DNA of 64,000 nucleotides from Lentilactobacillus kisonensis DSM 19906 = JCM 15041 (GTDB taxonomy: Bacteria > Bacillota > Bacilli > Lactobacillales > Lactobacillaceae), in contig NZ_AZEB01000001.1 in NCBI RefSeq assembly GCF_001434135.1, positions 1 through 64,000 of the forward strand, read 5' to 3'. The notes under the pieces are model-generated. The model was not told the origin of the DNA. It did not search any database and saw nothing but the letters and a program-made list of their open reading frames with translations. Below are positions 8,323 to 16,220 of this stretch, one piece after another; position 1 is the stretch's first letter; each line of letters begins with the position of its first letter. The position numbers were made by a program, and so were the translations under genes.

Positions 8323-9096
8323 ATGAAGCAGTATAAGGGCTATTTTATCGACCTAGACGGAACGGTATATGCTGGTAAGAAAAGAATTCCAGCTGCTAAA
8401 AGGTTTGTTGAACGGCTACAAGCAGCTCAAATTCCGTTTCTGTTTGTGACCAACAACTCAACCCAACTGCCTAAAGACGTGGTTAAGAATCTAGCAGAAA
8501 ATCATGATATCCATGTTAAACCGGAAAATGTTTATACTTCCGGGATGGCAACCGTTGACTTTATGAATGCAGATAGACAGCAGGATCATTCAACCGTTTA
8601 TATTGTGGGGGAGCTTGGATTAAAACAGGTTATTTTGGCGAATGGTTATCAATTAGAGGCAGATAATCCGGATTATGTTGTGGTTGGCTTGGATTCTGAC
8701 TTGACGTATGAGAAACTTGCAAGAGCCGTTTTGGCAGTCCGAAACGGATCAACGTTTATTGGAACAAATCCAGATACTAATATTCCAAAGGAACGGGGCA
8801 TGATGCCCGGAGCAGGAGCGGTGGTCGACTTTGTTCGGTATGCGACGCAACAAATGCCAATCATGATTGGAAAGCCCAAGGCCAGAATTCTGGATAGTGC
8901 GGCGACTAAAATTGGTCTTAGTAAGGATGAGGTTGTCATGGTTGGGGATAATTATCATACTGATATTATGGCAGGAATAAATGCTGGGGTTGATACCATG
9001 TTAGTTTATACCGGGCTGTCTACAAGAAGCCAAGTTGCGGATCAACAAGTTAAACCAACCTACCAAATTGATAGTTTGGATGATTGGCGGCTTTAA
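8323..9096 (+). CDS. yutF: HAD-superfamily phosphatase, NagD/YutF type (TIGR01457)
   Basis: This protein of about 257 residues is of the HAD IIA subfamily. Motif I is GYFIDLDGTVYAG, motif II FLFVTNNST, motif III Lys in MIGKPKARI, and motif IV MVGDNYHTDIMAG. The C2 cap domain lies between motifs II and III. Enzymes of this group hydrolyse small phosphate esters such as p-nitrophenyl phosphate or sugar phosphates in the cytosol; the natural substrate here is unknown. The ATG at 8323 suits the upstream GAAGGGATG better than the in-frame ATG at 8314. It sits between yutD and the DUF1461 gene, the usual gram-positive order. Confidence 0.9.
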   Translation: MKQYKGYFIDLDGTVYAGKKRIPAAKRFVERLQAAQIPFLFVTNNSTQLPKDVVKNLAENHDIHVKPENVYTSGMATVDFMNADRQQDHSTVYIVGELGLKQVILANGYQLEADNPDYVVVGLDSDLTYEKLARAVLAVRNGSTFIGTNPDTNIPKERGMMPGAGAVVDFVRYATQQMPIMIGKPKARILDSAATKIGLSKDEVVMVGDNYHTDIMAGINAGVDTMLVYTGLSTRSQVADQQVKPTYQIDSLDDWRL

Positions 9097-9097
9097 C

Positions 9098-9736
9098 GTG
9101 AAACTAACATTAAAACAAATTAGCTTTTCAATCATCATTATTTTGGGTTGCTTATCCCTTGCAATCTTTTTGACTGTGAACAGTGTTTGGCTGTTTGCGA
9201 TCAATATTCCGATGTTACATTTGGTTAAAGCAACCGGTTTGGAACCAACGCAAATGTTGCATGAGTATACCCAGATAATCAAGTATCTTCAATTACCGTG
9301 GATATCGTCCTTACACTTTCATTATTTTTTCAGCTCTATGAAAGGAATGCAGCATTTTAGCGATGTTCGCCATTTAATTATGTTGAATAATTTTGTTGGT
9401 CTTTTTTTGGTTCCAATAACCGGTTATTTACTTCATCGGTTAAATAAAAAATCATTAACATGGCTGTTAATCACGCCAATTAAGGTCGTGGTTACGCTGT
9501 CGTTAATGATTATTGTGATGATGTTTCTTAACTTCGATCAGTTGTTTATTTATTTCCATGAGCTATTATTTCGAAATAATGATTGGTTATTTGATCCAAA
9601 CACTGATCCAGTAATCAATATGTTACCAGACACATTTTTTCTGGAATGCTTTGGCCTGTTCTTCATCTTCTTTTGTGGAGCATTGGGCTTAATTTATTGG
9701 CTGGGGCGCCGATCGTTGGCGCGATTTGTTAAATGA
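9098..9736 (+). CDS. DUF1461/TIGR01906 family integral membrane protein
   Basis: This protein of about 212 residues has a hydrophobic segment near the N terminus (SIIIILGCLSLAIFLTVNSVWLF) and three more around residues 100, 140 and 185. Family landmarks are SSMKGMQHFSDVRHLI and the late FHELLFRNNDWLFDPNTDPVI. The family has unknown function and sits downstream of yutF-type genes in lactobacilli. GTG at 9098 immediately follows the stop of the HAD gene and is preceded by a weak GGCGG; the open frame reaches back to 9035 but that would overlap the HAD gene. Its stop lies 3 bases from the convergent PspC gene. Confidence 0.85.
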   Translation: MKLTLKQISFSIIIILGCLSLAIFLTVNSVWLFAINIPMLHLVKATGLEPTQMLHEYTQIIKYLQLPWISSLHFHYFFSSMKGMQHFSDVRHLIMLNNFVGLFLVPITGYLLHRLNKKSLTWLLITPIKVVVTLSLMIIVMMFLNFDQLFIYFHELLFRNNDWLFDPNTDPVINMLPDTFFLECFGLFFIFFCGALGLIYWLGRRSLARFVK

Positions 9737-9739
9737 AAA

Positions 9740-9928
9740 TCAAGCTGGATCGGCCATTAATATCCATAACACTAGGTAAATGATGATGCCAGGAACGATT
9801 GGCGTTAGTCCCAAAATGACAAATAAGATTCTGACCAGGGTGGCATTCCAATTAAAATGCTCACTTAAGCCACCTAATACGCCACCAATGATTCGGTCGT
9901 CTTTTGATCTGTGAATGTTGAGCTTCAT
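9740..9928 (-). CDS. PspC-domain small membrane protein
   Basis: This is a 62-residue protein made almost entirely of one PspC domain: KLNIHRSKDDRIIGGVLGGLSEHF followed by a hydrophobic helix region LVRILFVILGLTPIVPGIIIYLVLWILM. PspC-type proteins are membrane sensors or partners in envelope-stress responses; stand-alone versions are common in lactobacilli and have no proven role. The ATG at 9928 has GGGAG eight bases upstream, better than the GTG at 9937. It is convergent with the DUF1461 gene with only three bases between the stops, so the two transcripts must overlap. Confidence 0.88.
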   Translation of the reverse strand: MKLNIHRSKDDRIIGGVLGGLSEHFNWNATLVRILFVILGLTPIVPGIIIYLVLWILMADPA

Positions 9929-9985
9929 AAAAATCACTCCCTTTGATTAAAGTTAGGTACTAAGTTCACCATACCTGATTAGCTT

Positions 9986-10013
9986 TTGAATTTCAATTAT
10001 GATATATTATGAT
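9986..10013 (+). promoter_or_regulatory. Promoter of the 83-residue gene
   Basis: TTGAAT (9986-9991), a 16-base spacer and TATGAT (10008-10013) lie about 30 bases before the start codon, with TAGGAG as ribosome binding site. Confidence 0.5.
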
Positions 10014-10044
10014 GTTGTACAAACGAAATTGCTAGGAGAATTGT

Positions 10045-10296
10045 ATGTTAACTATAAACGTGAATGGAAATTTAGGAAATCAAGAAGTTGTTCTTTCAGA
10101 TAATACAACTGGTACCTTCACTGGCGTCCGGGTATTTGGTTCACCATTAAGTGGTAATCAAGTCGTTCAGTGGACGTTTATCTCTACTGGTCACACCCAT
10201 GAAGGCTTTGTCTATGCTGGTGATCTTCACGAAGGCTTAGAAATCAAATCCATGAATGGGCATGATACTTACAAAATTCATTTTATGAGTAAATGA
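10045..10296 (+). CDS. Uncharacterised small protein
   Basis: I do not recognise this 83-residue protein. It has no signal peptide or membrane segment and looks like a small all-beta cytosolic protein: NVNGNLGNQEVVLSDNTTGTFTGVRVFGSPL, then VVQWTFISTGHTHEGFVYAGDLHEGLEIK and a short C-terminal strand. It has its own promoter, a clear ribosome binding site (TAGGAG) and a following terminator hairpin, so it is very probably a real monocistronic gene. Its neighbours (PspC gene, mvaS) give no hint of function. Confidence 0.75.
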   Translation: MLTINVNGNLGNQEVVLSDNTTGTFTGVRVFGSPLSGNQVVQWTFISTGHTHEGFVYAGDLHEGLEIKSMNGHDTYKIHFMSK

Positions 10297-10323
10297 GCCC
10301 AATTATAACTAGCGTGTTATACA

Positions 10324-10376
10324 TAATGAGACTGAGATGCAGACGTTTATGACGGGCTATCTGAGTCTCATTCTTT
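10324..10376 (+). terminator. Terminator between the 83-residue gene and mvaS
   Basis: Arms AATGAGACTGAGAT (10324-10337) and ATCTGAGTCTCATT (10359-10372) pair with one mismatch, then a short T-rich tail follows. It lies about 20 bases before the mvaS start, so it could also act on mvaS as a leader hairpin. Confidence 0.65.
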
Positions 10377-10392
10377 ATAAAGGAGACCATCA

Positions 10393-11580
10393 ATGACTGT
10401 TGGAATTGATAAAATTGGCTTTTTCACATCACCGTACTATATCGATATGGTGGACTTAGCAACGGCACGGAACGTGGATCCAAATAAATACCTAATCGGA
10501 ATTGGTCAGAAATTACAGGCGGTTATCCCAGAGACTCAAGATGCGGTTACGTTGGCTGCTAATGCGGCGGATAGAATTTTAACCTCAGCGGATAAGGCGG
10601 ATATTGACATGGTTATTTTTGGAACGGAAACTGGCGTTGATAATTCCAAAGCAGCTGCCATTTATGTCCAGGATCTATTAGGAATATCTAAGCGGGCCCG
10701 GGCGTTTGAAATTAAGCAAGCTTGTTATGGTGCGACAGCAGGCATTCAGATGGCCTATGACCATGTCTTACTGCATCCTGAGAGTAAGGTGCTGGTTCTT
10801 GCTAGCGATATTGCCAGGTACGGTCTTAACACACCAGGAGAGGTTACTCAAGGTGGCGGGGCAGTTGCGATGCTTATTACGGCTAATCCACGGATTCTGG
10901 CATTAGATGGCCAAAGTGCCTTTTATTCTGAAAATATCATGGATTTTTGGCGGCCACTTTATCGAAAGGAAGCCGTTGTTGACGGTCATTATTCAACGGA
11001 CGTCTATATTGAGTTTTTTAAACGAACTTGGAAGCAATACCAGGATAAAACTGGCCGTTCATTAGCAGATTTTTCAGCTTTAGCGTTTCATTTGCCGTTC
11101 ACTAAAATGGGATTGAAAGCAATTGACGCCGTGGTTCAAGGAACTGCAAGCGCCACTAAATTATTGCGACAATTTGATTTTTCAACCCAATATAATGCCG
11201 TCGTTGGCAATCTTTACACGGGATCGCTTTATTTAAGCTTGTTATCTTTACTATCTAACTCGGATAGTTTAAAGCCTGGAGATCGAGTTGGGCTCTTTAG
11301 TTATGGCTCCGGGGCTCAAGGAGAATTTTATAGTGGAACGGTTGCCAAAAACTTTGATCGCCAAGCACTGAAGAAACCGGTTGATAACTTGCTTGATGAT
11401 CGGCATAAACTCAGTATTCCCAAGTACGAGAAAATGTATCAAGCCGCGATGCCAATTACCAGTGGCGACATTACTTATGACGTCACTGCTGATCAAAGCA
11501 GATATGTGTTACGAGGTAGGGCTGCCGACCGATTGGTGTATTTGGATACGGGAAAATCGGCGGAAAATAAAGCTCAATAA
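10393..11580 (+). CDS. mvaS: Hydroxymethylglutaryl-CoA synthase
   Basis: This 395-residue enzyme condenses acetyl-CoA with acetoacetyl-CoA to HMG-CoA, the second step of the mevalonate route to isopentenyl diphosphate, in the cytosol. The start VGIDKIGFFTSPYYIDMVDLA is typical. The catalytic Cys is in KQACYGATAGI (about residue 115), a Glu in FGTETGVDNSKAA (about 80), and the active-site His lies in the FSALAFHLPFTKMG segment (about 235). GLFSYGSGAQGEF near residue 300 completes the thiolase fold. Length is normal. The ATG follows AAAGGAGA. Products feed uppS, encoded further along in this window. Confidence 0.96.
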   Translation: MTVGIDKIGFFTSPYYIDMVDLATARNVDPNKYLIGIGQKLQAVIPETQDAVTLAANAADRILTSADKADIDMVIFGTETGVDNSKAAAIYVQDLLGISKRARAFEIKQACYGATAGIQMAYDHVLLHPESKVLVLASDIARYGLNTPGEVTQGGGAVAMLITANPRILALDGQSAFYSENIMDFWRPLYRKEAVVDGHYSTDVYIEFFKRTWKQYQDKTGRSLADFSALAFHLPFTKMGLKAIDAVVQGTASATKLLRQFDFSTQYNAVVGNLYTGSLYLSLLSLLSNSDSLKPGDRVGLFSYGSGAQGEFYSGTVAKNFDRQALKKPVDNLLDDRHKLSIPKYEKMYQAAMPITSGDITYDVTADQSRYVLRGRAADRLVYLDTGKSAENKAQ

Positions 11581-11584
11581 AAAA

Positions 11585-11612
11585 GAGGCTATCAGCTTTT
11601 TGCTGTAGTCTC
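11585..11612 (+). terminator. Terminator of mvaS, between convergent genes
   Basis: GAGGCTATCAGC and GCTGTAGTCTC form an imperfect hairpin with a T-rich loop. It lies between mvaS and the convergent lexA and may serve both. Confidence 0.6.
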
Positions 11613-11629
11613 TGCTTGTTACTAATTAA

Positions 11630-12259
11630 TTATGAGATGTCGCTTCGGTACAAACTAACAACTTTACCCAAAATGGCAACTTTTGTTAGAATAATGGGTG
11701 GCATGGTATCATTTTCTGGTTGAAGACGATAATGATCGCTCTCTTTGAAGAAACGTTTGCAGGTTGCTTCGTTTTCGTCCGTCATTGCAATGACAATGTC
11801 ACCATTATCGGCAGATGATTGCTTGCGAACTACCACGTAATCACCATTCAAAATCCCAGCATTAATCATTGATTCTCCCCTGATTTGAAGCATGAACAGC
11901 GGTTGATCACTATGGGCTAGTGCTGGTGGTAGTGGAAAATAGTCAGTCGCTTCTTGGACAGCTAGGATTGGTTCTCCAGCCGTAACGGTTCCTAGAACCG
12001 GGATCTGCTTCTGTTCTGGAGCAATCCCCAAAACATCTAGCCCGGCTGTCGTTACCTCAAGTGCTCTGGGCTTTGAAGGGTCCTTGACGATATACCCTTT
12101 TCGCTCTAAGCGGGAAATATGACCATGAACAGTTGATGTTGATGAAAGATTAACCGCTTCGCCAATCTCTCGAACGGTGGGTGGATATCCTTTCTCGTTA
12201 ACTTTTTCCCAGATGTAGTGTAGAATTTGATATTGTTTATTTTCGGGATTCTTTGTCAT
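11630..12259 (-). CDS. lexA: SOS repressor LexA
   Basis: This 209-residue protein is the transcriptional repressor of the SOS response; RecA filaments trigger its self-cleavage. The N-terminal winged helix has [29 protein letters not shown]. The self-cleavage site is Ala94-Gly95 in GTVTAGEP, with the serine nucleophile at residue 130 (RGESM) and the general-base lysine at 168 (TCKRF), all spaced as in functional LexA. It is divergent from the DUF896 gene, and a LexA box lies between them, so autoregulation is likely. GAGGTG upstream serves the ATG. Confidence 0.97.
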   Translation of the reverse strand: MTKNPENKQYQILHYIWEKVNEKGYPPTVREIGEAVNLSSTSTVHGHISRLERKGYIVKDPSKPRALEVTTAGLDVLGIAPEQKQIPVLGTVTAGEPILAVQEATDYFPLPPALAHSDQPLFMLQIRGESMINAGILNGDYVVVRKQSSADNGDIVIAMTDENEATCKRFFKESDHYRLQPENDTMPPIILTKVAILGKVVSLYRSDIS

Positions 12260-12321
12260 GTTGACACCTCGTAGGTTCGTTTAATGATTGGTTTAATCGT
12301 ATCATAACCCTATAAACTTTT

Positions 12322-12335
12322 CAAACACATGTTCG
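12322..12335. promoter_or_regulatory. LexA (SOS) box
   Basis: CAAACACATGTTCG matches the gram-positive SOS consensus CGAACRNRYGTTCG at 13 of 14 positions. It lies between lexA and the divergent DUF896 gene and overlaps the -35 region of the latter, whose -10 box TATAAT is at 12356-12361. Binding here would repress both genes. Confidence 0.85.
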
Positions 12336-12382
12336 CATATTCTGGTTAAAGACGTTATAATTTCTAATTGGAGGTTTTTTTT

Positions 12383-12667
12383 ATGAATGAAGAAGAAAAG
12401 AAAAAGTTACAATCAAAAATTGGTGATCGGGTATTAAAGGAAATTGTTCCGCGAATTAATGAGCTTGCACACAAGGCTAAAGAAGAAGGACTGACCGAGC
12501 TTGAGAAGGTTGAACAAGCTGAACTACGCAAAAAGTACGTTGCCCGCTTCCGTGATAACTTCAAGAAACAAATTGAAATGATGAAGGTCTATGACAAAGA
12601 CGGTAAGGAAGTTACCTCGACGAAGGTTAAGAAGATTCAAAAGCATAAAGGCCTTCGTGATGACTAG
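12383..12667 (+). CDS. DUF896 family protein (YnzC-like)
   Basis: This highly charged, mostly helical cytosolic protein of 94 residues has the DUF896 core: PRINELAHKAKEEGLTELEKVEQAELRKKYVARFRDNFKKQIE. YnzC-like proteins have no established molecular function; in B. subtilis ynzC is SOS-induced and next to lexA, as here. The cell-division inhibitor yneA usually present at this locus is not found in this window. The ATG at 12383 has ATTGGAGG upstream. The promoter overlaps the LexA box, so damage-inducible expression is likely. The C-terminal KVKKIQKHKGLRDD is basic. Confidence 0.88.
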   Translation: MNEEEKKKLQSKIGDRVLKEIVPRINELAHKAKEEGLTELEKVEQAELRKKYVARFRDNFKKQIEMMKVYDKDGKEVTSTKVKKIQKHKGLRDD

Positions 12668-12764
12668 CTGTAACCAAGTAAATGGTGCTTTTGTAGATTG
12701 GGTCTTTAATTATTACCCATTATTGTGTAGAATTATTAAATGAGATTATAAAGGAGGCCTTGTC

Positions 12765-12989
12765 TTGGCAACTTGGATTTGGATATTGATCGTTGTGTTG
12801 GCCTTGATCCTGGGATTGGTTGGCGGTTTTTATGGTGCTCGTAAGTATATGGAAAAGTATCTTAAGGAAAACCCACCCTTTAACGAAGATCAATTGCGAC
12901 AAATGATGCTGCAAATGGGTCAAAAACCCTCACAGAAGAAATTGAACCAAATGATGCATTCAATGCAAAACCAAGCTAGTAAAAAGTAG
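12765..12989 (+). CDS. yneF: YneF family (UPF0154) small membrane protein
   Basis: This 74-residue protein has one N-terminal membrane helix ([26 protein letters not shown]) followed by an amphipathic, basic cytosolic part containing [29 protein letters not shown], the hallmark of the UPF0154 family. The function is unknown; the gene is conserved near lexA and ynzC in Firmicutes. It starts at TTG with AAAGGAGG upstream. A strong terminator follows, shared with the convergent plsC gene. Confidence 0.92.
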   Translation: MATWIWILIVVLALILGLVGGFYGARKYMEKYLKENPPFNEDQLRQMMLQMGQKPSQKKLNQMMHSMQNQASKK

Positions 12990-13015
12990 TCGTTAGCTTG
13001 CGTAAAAAATTAAGC

Positions 13016-13047
13016 CCTGACACGTTTAAATGTCAGGACTTTTTTCT
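13016..13047. terminator. Terminator between yneF and plsC
   Basis: The stem CCTGACA/TGTCAGG with an eight-base loop is followed by a T run on the + strand; an A-rich run lies on the other side, so it may work in both directions. Confidence 0.85.
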
Positions 13048-13692
13048 TTAATTGTTTTGTTCAGGTTTCTTTGAAACGTCCACGTACTTAAAATTAGGAT
13101 CCACCGAATAATCTAATGCATCAAACGCGCTTTGCATTTGTTCTTCGACCTTCTTTTGACTATCGTCATCGAGTTTTGATTTCCGATCTAAATAAATTGG
13201 ATCACCAAATGCAATTTTGACCGGTTTTCGCCTAAAAAGGCGCTTAAAGGTTAAGGGGCCTTGGTAGACAACTGGAACTAATGGAACGTTTGCTAATTTT
13301 GCGATTAATGCAGCGCCACCTTTGAGTTCTTCTGAATGGCGCGTTCCCGATGGAAAAAGAATGAGGGATAAGTCCGTTTTTCGGAGTTTCTTTACGGGCG
13401 TTTTGATTGCTGATGGCCCTGGGTTTTCTCGGTCAACTGGAAAAGCGTTGGCATGAACTAAAATAAATCTAATAATTGGATTTTTGAATAATTCTTTTTT
13501 CGCCATAAACGTAAATTTATTTGGGCTGGCTGCCAATGCAAAATAAATCGGATCAAACCAGGTTCGATGGGGGCCAACTAAAATAAAATTCCCTTTTGGG
13601 AGGCGATCCTTGTGTAAATAATGGGCATTTCCGTTAATTAAAAAAACCAGGAATCGAACAATGATTCTGGCAAATGAATAAAACAATCCCAT
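13048..13692 (-). CDS. plsC: 1-acyl-sn-glycerol-3-phosphate acyltransferase
   Basis: This 214-residue membrane-associated acyltransferase transfers an acyl chain to lysophosphatidic acid, forming phosphatidic acid, the substrate of CdsA encoded later in this window. An N-terminal hydrophobic segment (IIVRFLVFLI) precedes the catalytic motif GPHRTWFDP (the HX4D pair), then FPVDRENPG and the third block LILFPSGTRHSEELKGGAA. Length is typical of short gram-positive PlsC proteins. The ATG has GAAGGA five bases upstream. It is transcribed alone, towards yneF. Confidence 0.92.
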   Translation of the reverse strand: MGLFYSFARIIVRFLVFLINGNAHYLHKDRLPKGNFILVGPHRTWFDPIYFALAASPNKFTFMAKKELFKNPIIRFILVHANAFPVDRENPGPSAIKTPVKKLRKTDLSLILFPSGTRHSEELKGGAALIAKLANVPLVPVVYQGPLTFKRLFRRKPVKIAFGDPIYLDRKSKLDDDSQKKVEEQMQSAFDALDYSVDPNFKYVDVSKKPEQNN

Positions 13693-13771
13693 TTCCTTCT
13701 TTCATAATCTGATAAAATAATATTAACGTAAACTAGAAGTGTTTGGCAAACTAAATTGCAAAGGAATAATA

Positions 13772-14527
13772 ATGATGCAAGTTAAGTTACGTCCCGATGA
13801 GCGGATTGATCAGCTGTACAGTAAAGATATTTCGATAATTCAAAGTGATGCCGTGTTCTCATTCTCTTTAGATGCGGTCTTATTGGCAGATTTTGCTAAA
13901 ACGACTGGTAAAAGAATTAAAAGAGTTGTTGATTTATGTTCTGGCAATGGTGCAATTGGTCTTTTTTTGAGCGAAAAGACAACTGCTCATATTACCATGA
14001 TTGAGATCCAAGCTCGTTTGGCTGACATGGCGCAACGAAGTGTCCAGTTGAACGACCTTGAAAGTCAAATTGACGTCGTGAACGATGATTTAAAGAATGC
14101 GGCCAAATACATCGAAAAAGATTCGGTGGATGCAGTTGTTTGTAATCCGCCATATTTTGTTAATTATGAGACCAGTGAAAAAAATCCCAATAAGTATCTG
14201 GCAATTGCTCGTCATGAGATTACGACTAATTTAAATCAGATTGTTGCGGTTGCTGCTGGCCTTTTGAAAATGAATGCCAAGCTTTTTATGGTTTATCGGC
14301 CAGATCGATTAACAGATTTATTGGTAAGTTTAAGGGCTAATCGCCTGGAGCCTAAGATTCTTCAGTTTATTAGGCCACGGGTTGGCGCTGATGCTAATAT
14401 GGTACTTGTTGAAGCCATTAAGGATGGGAAGCCAGATGGATTGAAAGTAGTCGCTGACGTCCTGACGTATGATGGCGATGATTATACACCTCAAGTAAAG
14501 AAGATGCTTTATGGAACCAGTAAATGA
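13772..14527 (+). CDS. trmN6: tRNA1(Val) (adenine37-N6)-methyltransferase, TrmN6 family
   Basis: This methyltransferase of about 251 residues has VVDLCSGNGAIGLFLSEK (S-adenosylmethionine motif I), ITMIEIQARLADMAQRS (motif II), and the catalytic VVCNPPYF typical of N6-adenine enzymes. The N-terminal LRPDERIDQLYSKDISIIQSDAVFSFSLDAVLLADF is the family signature. It would modify the base next to the anticodon of a tRNA in the cytosol. ATG 13772 follows AAAGGAAT; an ATG at 13775 is equally possible. It overlaps the next gene by 17 bases, an arrangement also common in bacilli. Confidence 0.93.
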   Translation: MMQVKLRPDERIDQLYSKDISIIQSDAVFSFSLDAVLLADFAKTTGKRIKRVVDLCSGNGAIGLFLSEKTTAHITMIEIQARLADMAQRSVQLNDLESQIDVVNDDLKNAAKYIEKDSVDAVVCNPPYFVNYETSEKNPNKYLAIARHEITTNLNQIVAVAAGLLKMNAKLFMVYRPDRLTDLLVSLRANRLEPKILQFIRPRVGADANMVLVEAIKDGKPDGLKVVADVLTYDGDDYTPQVKKMLYGTSK

Positions 14528-14783
14528 TTTTTTTATGTATGTTTTATTGTGCAAAGACGGCAGTCTCTATACAGGCTTTAGTACCAACGTCGAACGGCGC
14601 TTTAGGCAACACCAGGAAGGAAAGGGAGCTAAGTATACCCGGTCACACTATCCTGAAAAGATTTTGTTTAAGCAAAGGTTCACCAATGAACACGATGCCC
14701 TAAGTGCCGAATATCATTTTAAACAGTTAACCCGTCAGCAAAAAATTCACTATCTAATTGACCAGGGAGTTCAAGTTCTGTAA
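14511..14783 (+). CDS. GIY-YIG nuclease family protein, YazA/UPF0213 type
   Basis: This 90-residue protein is a minimal GIY-YIG domain: MYVLLCKDGSLYTGFSTNVERRFRQH contains the two Tyr-centred strands (here YVL and YTG) and the conserved Arg, followed by GAKYTRSHYPEKILF and a helix with the Glu of SAEYHFKQL. Family members may act on DNA, but no cellular role is settled. It begins inside the end of trmN6, so it is translationally coupled. An inner ATG at 14535 would also give a complete domain. Confidence 0.9.
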   Translation: MEPVNDFFMYVLLCKDGSLYTGFSTNVERRFRQHQEGKGAKYTRSHYPEKILFKQRFTNEHDALSAEYHFKQLTRQQKIHYLIDQGVQVL

Positions 14784-14824
14784 GCCTTGGTGACGGTAAT
14801 GATCGCCTGAAACTAAGGCGTTCG

Positions 14825-14833
14825 TGTTATAAT
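14825..14833 (+). promoter_or_regulatory. Extended -10 promoter of ldhD
   Basis: TGT followed by TATAAT forms an extended -10 box; no good -35 is seen at 14805-14810. AAGGAGG precedes the GTG start. Confidence 0.6.
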
Positions 14834-14862
14834 TAAAACACGTTTACAAGGAGGTTATAACC

Positions 14863-15861
14863 GTGAAAATTATTGCTTATGGGATTCGCGCTGATGAAAA
14901 ACCGTTTTTGGATAAATGGTCAGAAGAAAATTCAGATGTTGAGGTTATTTCTACTGGGAAGTTACTGGATGAAACGACTGTTGATCAAGCGAAGGGTGCC
15001 GATGGGGTTGTTACATATCAACAAAAGCCATACACTGCTGATGTACTCGACAAGCTGGGACGCTTTGGAATTAAGTATCTATCACTTAGAAACGTCGGTT
15101 TTGATAACGTTGATGTTGATGCGGCAAAGCGAAATAATATTCGGGTGACAAACGTACCGGCCTATTCACCCCAGGCAATTGCCGAGTTTACGGTCACCCA
15201 ATTAATGAGATTACTTCGACGGACCAATACCTTTGATCGTAAGATGGCCAACGGCGACCTTCGCTGGGCACCAGATATTGCGGATGAATTAAATCAAATG
15301 ACCGTTGGGGTTTATGCCACTGGCAGAATTGGCAGGGCCGCCATTCAAATATATAAGGGATTTGGTGCTAAAGTAATCGCTTATGACATTTACCACAACC
15401 CAGAGTTAGAAAAAGAAGGCATCTATGTTGATACGCCAGCTGAATTGTATGCCAAAGCAGACGTCATTTCACTTCATGCCCCTGCCACCAAAGAAAATGA
15501 GCACATGTTAGATGATGCTGCGTTTGCGCAGATGAAGACGGGGATATATATTTTAAATCCAGCTCGGGGAATTCTGATTGACACGGATGCGTTAATTCGC
15601 GCCCTTGATTCAGGAAAAGTGGCTGGGGCAGCCATTGATACCTATGAAGATGAAGTAGGTATTTTTAATAGTGATTTTGGCAGTTTTGATAAAATTCCTG
15701 ACGAACGGTTAAAGAATTTGCTTAAGCGTGAAAATGTATTGGTAAGCCCTCACATTGCTTTTTATACAAAACGAGCCGTCCATAACATGGTCTGTTATGC
15801 AATGGATGCTAATAAGTCACTGATTAAAACTGGTAAGTCTGACAAGTTAGTTGATCTTTAG
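14863..15861 (+). CDS. ldhD: D-lactate dehydrogenase
   Basis: This 332-residue NAD-dependent D-2-hydroxyacid dehydrogenase reduces pyruvate to D-lactate and regenerates NAD+ in fermentation. Catalytic residues are Arg235 (LNPARG), Glu264 (TYEDEVG) and His297 (SPHIAF); the substrate-loop segment YLSLRNVGFDNVD and the NAD-specific Asp at residue 175 (IAYDIY) are present. The dinucleotide motif reads VGVYATGRIG, with Ala152 where most relatives have the first Gly of GxGxxG. The first codon is GTG after AAGGAGG. It appears monocistronic. Other 2-hydroxyacid dehydrogenases are possible, but length and motifs fit D-LDH best. Confidence 0.92.
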   Translation: MKIIAYGIRADEKPFLDKWSEENSDVEVISTGKLLDETTVDQAKGADGVVTYQQKPYTADVLDKLGRFGIKYLSLRNVGFDNVDVDAAKRNNIRVTNVPAYSPQAIAEFTVTQLMRLLRRTNTFDRKMANGDLRWAPDIADELNQMTVGVYATGRIGRAAIQIYKGFGAKVIAYDIYHNPELEKEGIYVDTPAELYAKADVISLHAPATKENEHMLDDAAFAQMKTGIYILNPARGILIDTDALIRALDSGKVAGAAIDTYEDEVGIFNSDFGSFDKIPDERLKNLLKRENVLVSPHIAFYTKRAVHNMVCYAMDANKSLIKTGKSDKLVDL

Positions 15862-15890
15862 AAATAAAAATTTTAGACAGCAAAATAAAA

Positions 15891-16009
15891 AGTGAGCGGA
15901 GCAAAGCGATTAGAAGTCGGAGCATAAGTCTCCTCGGGTGGGAATTCCGGGTTTTGGAATTTTTACTCGAGGTGCTTATGTGCAGACTTCTGCTTTGTGC
16001 AGCTGTCCT
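15891..16009 (+). repeat. Dispersed ~119-bp hairpin repeat, copy A
   Basis: The first 18 bases (AGTGAGCGGAGCAAAGCG) are identical to the complement of the second copy at 19061-19178, and the other end (TCTGCTTTG, AGCTGTCCT with one difference) also matches. The copy folds into one long stem: GAAGTC/GACTTC, CATAAG/CTTATG, CCTCG/CGAGG and GAATTCC/GGAATT around a G/T-rich loop. It lies downstream of ldhD. No reading frame is present. Confidence 0.8.
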
Positions 16010-16039
16010 ATAAAAGAGTGACCATTAGTCGTCTTTATT

Positions 16040-16182
16040 AATTGTGACGATAATTTTGATTGCTGCCAATAGATGACTAGGTCGTTGATCCCAAGAATTT
16101 AAAAAATCCCAACCATTCATTTTGATCTTGGAATGGTTGGGACTTTTTAAATTCTGGAATCAAAGCATCTATTGTCACAATT
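16040..16182. repeat. Long interrupted inverted repeat with bidirectional terminator core
   Basis: The core arms, from GAATTT at 16095 to AAATTC at 16154, contain TCCCAACCATTC/GAATGGTTGGGA with A- and T-rich bases on the outside, suiting termination of both ldhD and the convergent HAD gene. Outer blocks also match: AATTGTGAC (16040-16048) with GTCACAATT (16174-16182), and AATAGATG (16068-16075) with CATCTATT (16166-16173). Together with copy A of the hairpin repeat this fills the 359-base gap after ldhD. Confidence 0.75.
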
Positions 16183-16220
16183 CCTTGTTTTTTTAAAATA
16201 ATCAGCTACTTGAAGGTCAA

